The notes under the pieces: generated by a model | What the model was told of the DNA's origin: nothing | Database searches by the model: none | The model's input: only the letters and a program-made list of their open reading frames with translations | From: Xanthobacteraceae bacterium 501b | Lineage (GTDB): Bacteria > Pseudomonadota > Alphaproteobacteria > Rhizobiales > Xanthobacteraceae | Assembly (NCBI GenBank): GCA_000378025.1 | Contig: KB899087.1 | Location: 682,001-746,000, forward strand | DNA length: 64,000 nt | Reading direction: 5' to 3' | Translations under genes and position numbers: made by a program | Shown: piece after piece, positions 50,590 to 60,509 of the stretch | Layout of the letters: each line of letters begins with the position of its first letter | How positions within the stretch are numbered: the stretch's first letter is position 1

Positions 50590-50883
50590 TGGCGTTCTCC
50601 TGTCGACGGGCCGGCGATCCGCGCGAGGGCGCGGGACGCTGCGGGCGTCTTGGCCGGCAGTGTCGCGCCTCCGCTAAAAAACGCAACAGGATTGGAGAAA
50701 GAATTAAACAGCGTAATATTGCTGTTGATATCGGGCGTGGCCGTTCTCCCGGCCGTGGTGGGAGGACAGCAGCGCGCACGGCCCGCCGAAGGCCGCGCCG
50801 ATGCCGGAGAGGCCTGCGCCTATTGCGGGAACCGGCCTGCGCTTCTTCCGGAGGATGAAACGGGAGGAGGGGTTGAGCGGCCC

Positions 50884-51783
50884 TCAGCCCGGAAGCCGAG
50901 GGGAGGTCGCCTCTTCCGCTGCCGCCGGCCCGAACGCTGCTTCGACCTCGCGCGCATAGCGCTGCGACACCGGCACACGCAGCCCGTTGGAGAGCCGCAG
51001 CCGGCCGGTGCGGCCCTGTTTCTCGAAGCCTTCCACCGCCTCGTCAGACACCCACCAGGAGCGGTGGACCTGCCGGCCGGCGGTGGCGCCGGTCTGGGCG
51101 ATGGCGTCGCTCAGGCGCAGCAGTGCCAGCGCGGAACCCTTGGCCGTGTGGATGCGGACATAATGGTCCTCCATCTGCAGGCAGAGCAGGGGACCGCGCA
51201 GGGCGGGCGGCAGTCGGGCCAGCAGGCCGGTGGCGGGCAGGGCGGCGGCGGGCCGGGCAAAGGCAGGCCGGGCAAAGGTCGGCAGCGATGCCGCGGGCTG
51301 GCCCGCCTCGGGCGTCGCCATCGCCGGGGCAGGACGCGCCGCGCCCGGACGGGCGAGGCTGATGGCCTGCCACAGCAGCGTCACCAGCGCGCCGATCAGC
51401 AGCACCTGGACATACGTTTCCACCACTTCCCACGGGCTGGCCTGCCAGCCCTCCATCGCGCTGGCGGCGAGGCCGGTGATGACGATCATCGGCAGGGCCG
51501 CGAGGGCCACTACCACCGCCATCCGCGCCGCCGGCGACAGGGCGGCGAGCCGGGGCAGGCGCTGCGCCCGCGCCTGCGTGATCGACAGCACCAGGAACCA
51601 CGCGGCCAGCAGCCCGCCCCAGAAGGCCAGCCGCTCCAGCACGCTGCCCTCGGTGGTGTCGAACGGTGCCATCCAGGCGAAGACCGGGCTGAGCGCGAGG
51701 GCGAAGCTGACTTCGGGGGCGCGGGCCTGCAGCCAGTTCGCCAACGGTGCGTTCGCCAGAAATCCGTTCGCGAATTCGCGCAT
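50884..51783 (-). CDS. Membrane-bound LytTR-domain regulator
   Basis: A 299-residue protein: an N-terminal membrane part with about four helices (within residues 25-150: FALALSPVFAWMAPF, LERLAFWGGLLAAWFLVL, MAVVVALAALPMIVITGLA, VETYVQVLLIGALVTLLWQAI), an Ala/Pro-rich linker and a C-terminal LytTR DNA-binding domain (about 195-285: LLCLQMEDHYVRIHTAKG, then VHRSWWVSDEAVEG and LSNGLRVPVSQRY). Such membrane LytTR proteins are one-component regulators of neighbouring genes. It is divergent from mipA 2, the obvious candidate target. Confidence 0.85.
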   Translation of the reverse strand: MREFANGFLANAPLANWLQARAPEVSFALALSPVFAWMAPFDTTEGSVLERLAFWGGLLAAWFLVLSITQARAQRLPRLAALSPAARMAVVVALAALPMIVITGLAASAMEGWQASPWEVVETYVQVLLIGALVTLLWQAISLARPGAARPAPAMATPEAGQPAASLPTFARPAFARPAAALPATGLLARLPPALRGPLLCLQMEDHYVRIHTAKGSALALLRLSDAIAQTGATAGRQVHRSWWVSDEAVEGFEKQGRTGRLRLSNGLRVPVSQRYAREVEAAFGPAAAEEATSPRLPG

Positions 51784-51886
51784 GTTCAGCTTTCCCTGGC
51801 GTGCTGCACTGCACGATAGCGAAGAGTTTGGCGCAATTACGAAGCGGCACTGGCCCCGGTGGGCCCGCTCGCGGAAGGGGTGGGCA

Positions 51887-51909
51887 TCCCGCAGAACGTT
51901 TCTGCGGGA
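51887..51909. promoter_or_regulatory. Perfect 10-bp inverted repeat in the mipA 2 leader
   Basis: TCCCGCAGAA-CGT-TTCTGCGGGA, 30 bp before the mipA 2 ATG and about 100 bp upstream of the divergent LytTR gene. It may be an operator or an RNA hairpin in the leader; LytTR proteins normally bind direct repeats, so its role with LytTR is uncertain. Confidence 0.5.
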
Positions 51910-51939
51910 CGTGCCCTCCGGCCCTCGCAGAGACCGCGC

Positions 51940-52782
51940 ATGAAATACCGCTTCCTCGCCCATCTCGGCCTGCCGCTCGCCGGCTGCGCCCTGCTGTTGC
52001 CATCCGCCTTCGCCGCCGACCCGAGCGCGGCCGAGGCCCTCTCCCCGCGCCCCACGGGGGTCGCCTCCGCCGCCGATGGCTGGCTCTTCGTCGCCGAGAA
52101 GCTGGCCGGCTGGAATGTCGTGCTGGGCGGCGGCGTGCTGATCGCGCCGACATATGAGGGATCGGACGAGTTCGACGTTCAGCCCGTTCCCTTCGTCACC
52201 GCCACGCTGGGCGAGCATGTGACAATCGACCCGCGCGGTGTGTCGGTGAATGTGTACAGCCTCGGCGATCTCACTTTGAGCGGGCAGCTTGGCTATGACA
52301 CCGGCCGCAAGCAGAGTGATTCCGACCATCTCAGGGGGCTTGGCGACATCGACATGGGCGGCGTGGTCGGCGCCACCCTCACCTATGAGTGGGGCGCGGC
52401 CGAAATCTACGGCTCGCTCGAGCGGATCGTCGGCGGCAGCGACGGCACGCAGGCGACGCTCGGATTCAAACTCGCCCATGATGCCGGGCAGTTCCGCGTC
52501 TCCGCCGGCGTTTCCACCACCTGGGCCGACGAGGACTACATGCAGGCCTATTTCGGCGTGACGGCGGCGCAGTCCGCCCTGTCGGGACTGCCGCGCTACG
52601 AGATCGGCGCCGGCTTCAAGCGCGTCGATCTCGAACTGGCAGCGACCTATGCGTTCACCGAGCATTGGCTGGTGCGCGGCGAGGTGGGCCTCGGCTATCT
52701 CCTTGGCGACGCCGCCGACAGCCCCGTGGTGCAGGAGGCGTTCCAGCCCTCGGTGATGCTGCTGGTCGGCTATCGCTTCTGA
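51940..52782 (+). CDS. MipA/OmpV family outer-membrane protein (copy 2)
   Basis: A 280-residue outer-membrane beta-barrel with a signal peptide (cleavage after AFAA). The mature part has the MipA pattern VVLGGGVLIAPTYEGSDEFDVQP, alternating strands, GYLLGDAADSPVV and a C-terminal aromatic residue (LLVGYRF). It is only moderately like copy 1 (30.0 kb): both keep the DAADSPVV-type loop, but most residues differ. Its start was chosen for the signal peptide. Divergent from the LytTR regulator. Its last 13 bp overlap the convergent CoA-binding protein gene. Confidence 0.87.
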   Translation: MKYRFLAHLGLPLAGCALLLPSAFAADPSAAEALSPRPTGVASAADGWLFVAEKLAGWNVVLGGGVLIAPTYEGSDEFDVQPVPFVTATLGEHVTIDPRGVSVNVYSLGDLTLSGQLGYDTGRKQSDSDHLRGLGDIDMGGVVGATLTYEWGAAEIYGSLERIVGGSDGTQATLGFKLAHDAGQFRVSAGVSTTWADEDYMQAYFGVTAAQSALSGLPRYEIGAGFKRVDLELAATYAFTEHWLVRGEVGLGYLLGDAADSPVVQEAFQPSVMLLVGYRF

Positions 52783-53222
52783 GCGTCCGGCCGGGCGAGG
52801 CGCAGGCGGGGAATCTCGATCGCCGGGCAGCGGTTCATGATCACCGCGATGCCGCCGGCCTCTGCCCGCGCCGCCGCCGCATCGTCGCGCACGCCGAGCT
52901 GACCCCAGATCAGCTTGGGCCGGGGCGAGAGCGCCAGCGCTTCCCCGACCACGGATTCGAGATGCTCGGGCGCGCGGAACACGTCGACCATGTCGATCGG
53001 CTCGGGCACGTCGGCGAGGTGGGCATAGGTCGGCAGGCCGGCAATGGCGCGCCCGGCCTGGCCGGGATTGATCGCGAACACCTTGTAGCCGCGCTGGGCG
53101 AGATAGAGCGCGACGCCATGGCTGGGGCGATCGGGCTTCGGGCTGGCGCCGACGACCGCAATGGTCCGCACGCCGGCAAGCCAGTCGGCGATGAAGGCGT
53201 CGTCATAGGAATCGTGATTCAT
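52770..53222 (-). CDS. CoA-binding domain protein (YccU-like)
   Basis: A 150-residue single-domain protein with a Rossmann-type CoA-binding fold (TIAVVGASPKPDRPSHGV), then GYKVFAINPGQAG and LIWGQLGVRDDAAA...MNRCPAIE. Such proteins resemble the CoA-binding domain of succinyl-CoA synthetase; their role is not established. In related genomes this gene type often sits beside metY, which suggests that the LytTR-mipA pair is an insertion between them here. Convergent with mipA 2. Confidence 0.85.
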   Translation of the reverse strand: MNHDSYDDAFIADWLAGVRTIAVVGASPKPDRPSHGVALYLAQRGYKVFAINPGQAGRAIAGLPTYAHLADVPEPIDMVDVFRAPEHLESVVGEALALSPRPKLIWGQLGVRDDAAAARAEAGGIAVIMNRCPAIEIPRLRLARPDAQKR

Positions 53223-53511
53223 CGCAGGACCTGAAGGCTGGAGGCGGGGCGCGTCCCGCCATATGGGACCGGGCGGCGGGCGAGGCGAGCTTTTTCGCAG
53301 GAGCGGTGCGTCGGTGCGCGCACGGCCCTTCGCGGGTGGCGGAGGTCTATTTCAAGGGGTTAGCGCGTGGTATTAAAATACCTAAATTGCAACTCGTTGA
53401 TTAGTAACATGAATTCGGCGTATGGCGACATTGACGTTGCGCGTGGGCTCGTCTAGAAACCCGCCACGAGAGAGGTGCGGGCATTCCGCGCCCTTGCATA
53501 TGGATTTTCCC
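53223..53511. promoter_or_regulatory. rplM promoter region
   Basis: A 289-bp region with a markedly AT-rich block (about 53365-53412, including ATTAAAATACC and TTGATTAGTAAC) in otherwise GC-rich DNA, as expected for a strong ribosomal-protein promoter. Exact -35/-10 boxes are not certain. An in-frame open stretch to 53422 precedes rplM but lacks a ribosome-binding site. Confidence 0.5.
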
Positions 53512-53973
53512 ATGAAGACGTTTTCGGCAAAACCCGCCGATATTCAGAAGAAATGGGTCGTGATCGACGCGTCCGGCCTCGTGGTCGGCCGTCTCGCGAC
53601 CATCATCGCCACCCGCCTCAAGGGCAAGCACAAGCCGATCTACACCCCGCATGTCGATTGCGGCGACAACATCGTCGTCATCAATGCCGACAAGGTGGTG
53701 CTGACCGGCCGCAAGCGCGACGACAAGGTCTATTACCACCACACCGGTTTCCCCGGCGGCATCAAGGAGCGGACGGCTAAGTTCATCCTCGAAGGTCGTT
53801 TCCCCGAGCGCGTGGTCGAGAAGGCCGTGGAGCGCATGCTGGCGCGCGGCCCGCTCGGCCGCAAGCTGATGGGCAATCTGCGCGTCTACAAGGGTGCCAC
53901 CCATCCGCATGAAGCCCAGCAGCCGGAGACGCTCGATGTCGCCGCGCTCAACCGCAAGAATGTGGGGAACTGA
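53512..53973 (+). CDS. rplM: 50S ribosomal protein L13
   Basis: Large-subunit protein, 153 residues, the usual length. It opens [20 protein letters not shown] and contains [37 protein letters not shown] and the L13 signature region ending [20 protein letters not shown]. The start at 53512 is chosen because the family begins exactly there. It starts the rplM-rpsI pair; rpsI follows after 2 nt. Confidence 0.98.
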   Translation: MKTFSAKPADIQKKWVVIDASGLVVGRLATIIATRLKGKHKPIYTPHVDCGDNIVVINADKVVLTGRKRDDKVYYHHTGFPGGIKERTAKFILEGRFPERVVEKAVERMLARGPLGRKLMGNLRVYKGATHPHEAQQPETLDVAALNRKNVGN

Positions 53974-53975
53974 TC

Positions 53976-54452
53976 ATGGCTGAGCTCATCCAGTCGCTCG
54001 ACGGGCTCGAAGCCCTCAAGTCCCAGGCCCCCGAGGCCCCCAAGCATGTCCAGAAGCTGGACCGCCAGGGCCGCTCCTACGCCACCGGCAAGCGCAAGAA
54101 CGCGGTCGCCCGCGTGTGGATCCGCCCCGGCACCGGCAAGATCCTGGTCAATGAGCGCGAGATCGAGGTGTATTTCGCCCGTCCCGTGCTGCGCCTCATC
54201 ATCCAGCAGCCCTTCACCACGGCGGCCCGTACCGGCCAGTATGACGTGGTGTGCACCGTTTCCGGCGGCGGCCTCTCCGGCCAGGCCGGCGCGCTGCGCC
54301 ACGGCATTTCGCGCGCGCTCACCTATTACGAGCCCGAGCTGCGCGGCCCGCTGAAGAAGGGCGGCTTCCTGACCCGCGATTCGCGTGTCGTCGAGCGTAA
54401 GAAGTACGGCAAGGCCAAGGCCCGCCGCAGCTTCCAGTTCTCGAAGCGCTGA
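53976..54452 (+). CDS. rpsI: 30S ribosomal protein S9
   Basis: Small-subunit protein of 158 residues with an N-terminal extension typical of alphaproteobacteria ([19 protein letters not shown]). The core [41 protein letters not shown] and [27 protein letters not shown] are canonical, and the C-terminal SKR reaches the ribosomal P site. It is cotranscribed with rplM and followed by a strong terminator. Confidence 0.98.
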   Translation: MAELIQSLDGLEALKSQAPEAPKHVQKLDRQGRSYATGKRKNAVARVWIRPGTGKILVNEREIEVYFARPVLRLIIQQPFTTAARTGQYDVVCTVSGGGLSGQAGALRHGISRALTYYEPELRGPLKKGGFLTRDSRVVERKKYGKAKARRSFQFSKR

Positions 54453-54473
54453 TCGGCGTTTCCCTACAATACG

Positions 54474-54504
54474 AAAGGGCGGGTCCTTGGACCCGCCCTT
54501 TTTG
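54474..54504 (+). terminator. Terminator after rplM-rpsI
   Basis: AAAGGGCGGGTCC-TT-GGACCCGCCCTTTTTG: a perfect 12-bp stem with a 2-nt loop region and T run, 20 bp after the rpsI stop. Confidence 0.95.
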
Positions 54505-54652
54505 TTTGTCCGCTCGATATGTTTGCCTGCTCGTTATATTGGCCGGGCGCTTCTGTGGAGGCCCTACGGCGAAGTCTTCACGGCGCAGCGGCACGGCGAA
54601 GGCGGGAAGGCGAAGGTGGCTTTGGCCGCCCCCGCCGTCCGTGTGACGAGGC

Positions 54653-56263
54653 TCAGAACGGCACGGTCAGCCGGGCGGTGCCGGTCCACACGCTGTAATC
54701 CGCGCCGATGCCGCCATATTCGCCGCCGAGCGACAGCGATCCGGCCGTTAGAACACGCATGCTGAAACCGCCCGTCACCCGCGCCGACCAGCCGTCGCCA
54801 ATGCCGGTGTCGGGCACATCCGCCACCACGGCATCGTCCGAGGCAAAGCGCCAGTCGGCGTAAAGGCCGAGATAGGGCATCACGCCCTCGATCCAGTGCG
54901 GCGCCGTCACCTTGCCGCCCAGCGCGACGCGCCCGGTGGAGAAATCGCGCGAATCGTGGAGCCCGCCCAGCGTGTCGATATAGTTGCCCTGGCTTTCCCA
55001 GAGGGCGAACACATCGGCGGAGGGTTCGACGGTATAGCCGCCGACATCATAGGTGCCATTGATCCCGGTCGAGAGCAGCCAGCGCGAGCCGTCGAAGCTG
55101 CCGGCCGCCAGACCGGCGGAGGCGTCGTAGCTGAGCCCGGTCCAGCCAACCATGCCCTTCCAGCGCAGCGTCGGCGTGATCTGCCAGCCGGCATAGGTGC
55201 CGACCGTGGCGCCGTCGCCATTCAGGTTGCCGGTGAGCCAGGCGAAATCGTAATCGAAATTCTCATAGCCGCCGAACACGCCGACCACGACGGCGGGGGC
55301 GAGACGATAGGTGAGGCCAACCGTGGCGTTGATCTGCGTGCCCTTCAGCAGGTCGGAATCCGACTGCTGGAATCCGCTGCCGCGCACATCGACCCAGGCG
55401 CTCCAGTTCTGCTCGATCATCGGTGTGGCGAGCGAGAGCGACTTGTTGACGTTCGCATAGCTGAGGGCCGAGAAGGCATCGCCCGCGGTTTCCGAAACGC
55501 CGGTGCGGTCGCCTGAAGGAGCGAATTGCGACGAGGTGCCAGCCGTCACCGAAGATGCGCTCACCCACTCGACGCCATCTTCGGTCCTCACGGGCACGAA
55601 GCCCTTCAAATACTGGCGTCCATAGTTAATGAGCGCATAAGTGTAGGTCGTGTCGGCTAAACTCTTGGGTAATGTTCGCCCCTTGGATTCCACCTGGACC
55701 ATATAATCGGCATATTCCTCGCGGGTCATGGCCGTGATCGTCGGTGTCGAGGGACTGGAGCTACCCCCACCCAGCGCGGAATCGATGGCGGTGGACACCG
55801 AGGTGCTGATGGCGGCGCCTGATGTGTTGGCTACGACCGTCGAGCCGATCGCCTGGACGCTGGCCAGTTTCTGGCTGTCGGTGGCGCCGCCATTCGCGCC
55901 GCCGCCGGCCGTGCAGCTCCACGCGAAATTCGAGCCTGAGTTGGACTGCGTGCCGCTGATGATGAGTTCGTCCGAGGTCGCCTCCGGCACGACATAGGTC
56001 TGCGAGCCGACCGTGTCGAAGCTCAGGATCGCCGGGTTGTGCGTCGTCGCGTTGTAGAGGCCCAGCCGGTCGGAGCCCCCGACGGCGGTGACGGTCAGCT
56101 TGATCGTGTCGCCGGCATCGAACCCGGTGCCGGACGTGCTGCCGGAGATCGAACCGCCGGAGAAAGTCCCGTTCAGGGCGGAGCAGCCGGCCGACGCGAG
56201 CGCGCCGCTGCTGGTGCCCATCAGAAGCACGGACGCGACGGCGCCCAACACGGTATGACGCAT
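54653..56263 (-). CDS. Autotransporter beta-barrel domain protein
   Basis: A 536-residue secreted protein. It has a Sec signal (cleavage after GALASA), a short Ser/Thr/Gly-rich beta passenger (about 25-180: SGSTSGTGFDAGDTIKLTV, DELIISGTQSNSGSNFAW), a helical linker (ADYMVQVESKGRTLPK) and a C-terminal autotransporter-type barrel (about 270-536) with alternating strands, WVDVRGSGFQQSDSDLL, FGGYENFDYDF and a terminal Phe required for Bam-dependent insertion. Two cysteines (CSALNG and WSCTAGG) could form a disulfide in the passenger. Passenger function is unknown. Flanked by the rpsI terminator and the glnA terminator. Confidence 0.82.
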   Translation of the reverse strand: MRHTVLGAVASVLLMGTSSGALASAGCSALNGTFSGGSISGSTSGTGFDAGDTIKLTVTAVGGSDRLGLYNATTHNPAILSFDTVGSQTYVVPEATSDELIISGTQSNSGSNFAWSCTAGGGANGGATDSQKLASVQAIGSTVVANTSGAAISTSVSTAIDSALGGGSSSPSTPTITAMTREEYADYMVQVESKGRTLPKSLADTTYTYALINYGRQYLKGFVPVRTEDGVEWVSASSVTAGTSSQFAPSGDRTGVSETAGDAFSALSYANVNKSLSLATPMIEQNWSAWVDVRGSGFQQSDSDLLKGTQINATVGLTYRLAPAVVVGVFGGYENFDYDFAWLTGNLNGDGATVGTYAGWQITPTLRWKGMVGWTGLSYDASAGLAAGSFDGSRWLLSTGINGTYDVGGYTVEPSADVFALWESQGNYIDTLGGLHDSRDFSTGRVALGGKVTAPHWIEGVMPYLGLYADWRFASDDAVVADVPDTGIGDGWSARVTGGFSMRVLTAGSLSLGGEYGGIGADYSVWTGTARLTVPF

Positions 56264-56374
56264 AGAAAAGCCCCCTTGAGATACCCCAGCAAAATTCCTA
56301 CACGATTCACGCGCGCGTGAAAGGGCTGGATTGAGATACCTCTGGGTATGCGCAGGAGATCGAGGGGTGGGCGC

Positions 56375-56405
56375 ACAAAAAGGGGCGCCCTGCGGCGCCC
56401 CTTTC
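56375..56405 (-). terminator. Terminator after glnB-glnA
   Basis: On the minus strand AAAGGGGCGCC-GCAG-GGCGCCCCTTTTT, an 11-bp stem and T run, 23 bp past the glnA stop. Confidence 0.93.
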
Positions 56406-56427
56406 CGTTGGTCAGCCGGCGTGCCGG

Positions 56428-57837
56428 TCAGACCGAATAGTACATCTCGAACTCGACCGGGTGCGGGGTCATCTCGAACCGCATCACCTCGACCATCTTC
56501 AGCTCGATATAGGCGTTGATGAAGTCGTCCTCGAACACGCCGCCCTTCTTGAGGAAGTCGCGGTCCTTGTCGAGCGAGGACAGCGCCTCGCGCAGCGAAC
56601 CGCAGACGGTCGGGATCTTCTTCAGCTCCTTCGGCGGCAGATCGTACAGGTCCTTGTCCATGGCCGGACCGGGATCGATCTTGTTCAGAATGCCGTCAAG
56701 GCCGGCCATCAGCAGCGCGGCGAAGGCGAGATAGGGGTTCGCACCCGGGTCCGGGAAGCGGGTCTCGACGCGCTTGGCCTTGGGCGAGGTGGTGTAGGGG
56801 ATGCGGCAGGAGGCCGAGCGGTTGCGCGCGGAATAGGCGAGCAGCACGGGGGCCTCGTAGCCGGGGACCAGCCGCTTATAGGAGTTGGTCAGCGGGTTGG
56901 TGAAGGCGTTCAGTGCCTTGGCGTGCTTGATGATGCCGCCAATGTACCACAGGCATTCCTGGCTGAGGTCGGCATATTTGTTGCCGGCGAACAGCGGCTT
57001 GCCGTCCTTCCAGATCGACTGGTGCACATGCATGCCCGAGCCGTTGTCGCCGAAGATCGGCTTCGGCATGAAGGTGGCCGTCTTGCCATAGACGTTGGCG
57101 ACCTGGTGGATGCAGTACTTATAGATCTGCAGCTGGTCGGCCATCGTCACCAGCGTGTCGAACTTCAGCCCCAGCTCATGCTGGGCGGAGGCGACTTCGT
57201 GGTGGTGCTTCTCGACCTTGGCGCCCATGCGGGCCATGGCGGCGAGCATCTCGCCGCGCAGGTCCTGGCAGCTGTCGACCGGCGGAACCGGGAAATAGCC
57301 GCCCTTGGTGCGGACGCGGTGGCCGAGATTGCCGCCTTCATATTCGGTGCCGCCATTGGTGGGCAGTTCGACCGAATCGAGCTTGAAGCCGGTGTTGTAG
57401 GGGTCGGCGGTGAAGCGCACGTCGTCGAAAATGAAGAACTCGGCTTCCGGCCCGATATAGATGGTGTCGCCGATGCCGGTGGACTTCAGATAGGCCTCGG
57501 CCTTCTTGGAAATGCCGCGCGGGTCGCGGCCATAGGGCTCGCCCGTGGTCGGCTCCAGCACGTCGCAGACCACGACCATGGTGGTCTCGGCGAAGAACGG
57601 GTCGATGCTGACGGAATCGAGATCGGGCTGCAGGTGCATGTCCGATTCGTTGATGGCCTTCCAGCCCGCAATGGAGGAACCATCGAAAGCCTGACCTTCG
57701 GCGAAGAAATCTTCGTCGACCATCGTGATGTCGAAGGTCACATGCTGCCACTTGCCGCGCGGATCGGTGAAGCGCAGGTCGACGTATTTAACGTCGTTGT
57801 CCTTTATTAGCTTCAGTACATCCTTGGCCGTCGTCAT
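56428..57837 (-). CDS. glnA: Glutamine synthetase type I
   Basis: ATP-dependent ammonium assimilation into glutamine, dodecameric, 469 residues. Motifs: [62 protein letters not shown] (ATP/glutamate site), [19 protein letters not shown] and DKDLYDLP with adenylylation Tyr398. It lies 132 bp after glnB, with which it forms the standard glnBA operon, under nitrogen control by the upstream sigma-54-type promoter and PII. The spacer holds a strong hairpin that could modulate glnA expression. Confidence 0.98.
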   Translation of the reverse strand: MTTAKDVLKLIKDNDVKYVDLRFTDPRGKWQHVTFDITMVDEDFFAEGQAFDGSSIAGWKAINESDMHLQPDLDSVSIDPFFAETTMVVVCDVLEPTTGEPYGRDPRGISKKAEAYLKSTGIGDTIYIGPEAEFFIFDDVRFTADPYNTGFKLDSVELPTNGGTEYEGGNLGHRVRTKGGYFPVPPVDSCQDLRGEMLAAMARMGAKVEKHHHEVASAQHELGLKFDTLVTMADQLQIYKYCIHQVANVYGKTATFMPKPIFGDNGSGMHVHQSIWKDGKPLFAGNKYADLSQECLWYIGGIIKHAKALNAFTNPLTNSYKRLVPGYEAPVLLAYSARNRSASCRIPYTTSPKAKRVETRFPDPGANPYLAFAALLMAGLDGILNKIDPGPAMDKDLYDLPPKELKKIPTVCGSLREALSSLDKDRDFLKKGGVFEDDFINAYIELKMVEVMRFEMTPHPVEFEMYYSV

Positions 57838-57910
57838 ATTGTTCGTACCTCTTCTGATACTGCCGTCTTTTGAGGGGCAGCTGGTCCCAAGCGGATGGTC
57901 AACGACGATA

Positions 57911-57939
57911 CGCGCCGCACCCTGTCAGGATGCGGCGCG
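57911..57939. other. Hairpin in the glnB-glnA spacer
   Basis: Arms CGCGCCGCA / TGCGGCGCG with an 11-nt loop whose CCT/AGG can add three pairs. No T run follows on the minus strand, so it is more likely a stability or partial attenuation element than a terminator. Confidence 0.65.
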
Positions 57940-57969
57940 CTCATATGCGCGACCATACTACGCTGGCTC

Positions 57970-58660
<691 letters not shown>

Positions 58661-60148
58661 ATGGAGCTTTTCACCCCCAGCGAGATGGCGCGCGCCGACG
58701 CCTTCACCATCGATGCCGGCGTGCCCGGCGCCGTGCTTATGGAACGGGCGGGAGAAGCGGTCGCCCGGCTCGCGGCGCGGGTGACGGTGGCCGGCGGGCG
58801 GGTTCTGGTGCTGTGCGGGCCGGGCAATAATGGCGGCGACGGATTCGTCGCGGCGCGGCTTCTGGTCGCTTGCGGCTATCGGGTGCGCCTCGCGCTGCTG
58901 GGCGAGCGCGCCGCGCTGTGCGGCGATGCGGCGCTGATGGCGGCGCGATGGACCGGGCCGGTCGAGCCGGCGGAAGGCGCGGCGCTGGAGGGGATCGACC
59001 TCGTCATCGACGCCCTGTTCGGCGCCGGGCTGGCGCGCGATCTCGACGGCGTGGCGCGGGATTTGGTCGAGCGCGTCAACGCCAGCGGCCTGCCGGTGCT
59101 GGCGGTCGACCTGCCCTCCGGCATCGACGGCGCCACCGGCGCGGTGCGCGGGGCGGCGATAAAGGCGCGCTGGAGCGTCACCTTCTTCCGGCCCAAGCCC
59201 GGCCATGTGCTGCTGCCGGGCCGCCTGCATGCGGGCGAACTGACCGTGGCCGCTATCGGAATCCGGCCCGACGCGCTGGACGCGATCGCGCCCCGCGCCT
59301 TCGAGAACGTGCCGGAGCTGTGGGCGGATCGTTTCCCGGTGCCGGCGGCGGAAGGGCATAAATATAGTCGCGGCCATCTCGTCGCCGTCTCCGGCCCGGC
59401 GCAGGCGACCGGGGCGACGCGACTGGCCGCCCGCGCGGCGCTGCGGGCCGGGGCGGGGCTGGTGACGGTGGCCTGCCCGGCGGAGGCGCTGGCGATCCAC
59501 GCGGCCAATCTCTCCGCCGTCATGGTGCGGCCGGTGGAGGACGCCACCGGGCTGGCGCAGCTTTTGGCCGATGCCCGGCTGACGACGGTGGTGCTGGGGC
59601 CGGGCCTCGGCGTCGGGCCGGGGGCGCGCGAGCGACTGGCGGCCTGCGGCGACCGGCGGCTGGTGATCGACGCCGATCTCCTCACCTCCTTCAAGGGCGA
59701 GGCGGACGCGCTCGCCCGCGCGCTCGCGGCCGCGCCAGCGGCGGTCGCCACCCCGCATGAGGGCGAGTTCGCCCGGCTGTTCGAGGGCTGCCCGGAGGTG
59801 CTGGAGGCGCCCTCGCGGCTGGAGCGGGCGCGCGCCGGGGCGGCCCGGCTCGGGGCGACCCTGCTGCTCAAGGGGCCCGACACGGTGGTGGCGAGCCCGG
59901 ACGGGCGCGCCTCGATCGCTGCCAACGCGCCGCCCTATCTCGCGACAGCGGGGGCGGGCGATGTGCTGGCGGGAATCGTCGGCGGGCTGCTGGCGCAGGG
60001 CATGGCGCCCTTCGAGGCGGCGAGCGCTGGCGTGTGGCTGCATGGCGAGGCGGCGCGCGAGGCCGGGCCGGGGCTGGTGGCCGATGATCTGATCGAGGCG
60101 CTGCGCCCGGTCTATGTCAGGCTGTTCGGCTTTCTCGGGGCTGTGTAG
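58661..60148 (+). CDS. nnr: Bifunctional NAD(P)H-hydrate epimerase / ADP-dependent NAD(P)H-hydrate dehydratase
   Basis: Repairs hydrated NADH/NADPH. It is 495 residues with two domains. The N-terminal YjeF_N epimerase (about 1-205) has VLVLCGPGNNGGDGFVAAR and DALFGAGLARDLDG. The C-terminal kinase-fold dehydratase (about 225-495) has HKYSRGHLVAVSGP, TPHEGEFARLF, LLLKGPDTVVASPDG and the ATP/ADP-site GAGDVLAGIVGGLLAQG. The start at 58661 (MELFTPSEMARAD) has AAGG just upstream; a GTG at 58643 is possible. It precedes tRNA-Leu and is independent of the glnBA operon. Confidence 0.93.
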   Translation: MELFTPSEMARADAFTIDAGVPGAVLMERAGEAVARLAARVTVAGGRVLVLCGPGNNGGDGFVAARLLVACGYRVRLALLGERAALCGDAALMAARWTGPVEPAEGAALEGIDLVIDALFGAGLARDLDGVARDLVERVNASGLPVLAVDLPSGIDGATGAVRGAAIKARWSVTFFRPKPGHVLLPGRLHAGELTVAAIGIRPDALDAIAPRAFENVPELWADRFPVPAAEGHKYSRGHLVAVSGPAQATGATRLAARAALRAGAGLVTVACPAEALAIHAANLSAVMVRPVEDATGLAQLLADARLTTVVLGPGLGVGPGARERLAACGDRRLVIDADLLTSFKGEADALARALAAAPAAVATPHEGEFARLFEGCPEVLEAPSRLERARAGAARLGATLLLKGPDTVVASPDGRASIAANAPPYLATAGAGDVLAGIVGGLLAQGMAPFEAASAGVWLHGEAAREAGPGLVADDLIEALRPVYVRLFGFLGAV

Positions 60149-60294
60149 CGGCGAGCGGGGGCGCGCATTTTGCGCTGGCGCAGCGTCATGACCGTGTTAT
60201 AAGCCCGCACCCGGCTGGCGGTACCTTCTCGGGTGCGCGCACATGCGCCCATGCGCGTCCCTCGCGGACGATGTGGCGGGCGACAGGCGCAACC

Positions 60295-60379
60295 GCGGGC
60301 GTGGCGGAACTGGTAGACGCGCTGGATTTAGGTTCCAGTGGCGAGAGTCGTGGGGGTTCGAGTCCCTCCGCCCGCACCA
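60295..60379 (+). tRNA. tRNA-Leu (anticodon TAG)
   Basis: An 85-nt class II tRNA. The acceptor GCGGGCG pairs with CGCCCGC, the anticodon stem CTGGA/TCCAG encloses TTTAGGT with anticodon TAG, a long variable arm follows (TGGCGAGAGTCGTG) as in leucine tRNAs, then GGGGG-TTCGAGT-CCCTC. The encoded CCA ends at 60379. It reads CUA (and CUN wobble) codons. Confidence 0.97.
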
Positions 60380-60509
60380 GTGCCTGCCCTTGTCCGGTGC
60401 CGCCCTCCGACCCATTTGCACCGAGCGGGGCCAACGGCGTTCACGCGGCCTCGCACACAGACATTCGAGAGCTCGCGCAAGCGGCAAACAAGACGAAGGC
60501 CGATTGAAA

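Noticed and set aside
50590..50883. SAM riboswitch in the metY leader
   Set aside because: I looked for SAM-II and related conserved cores on the minus strand and could not assemble the pseudoknot; a covariance search is the decisive test.
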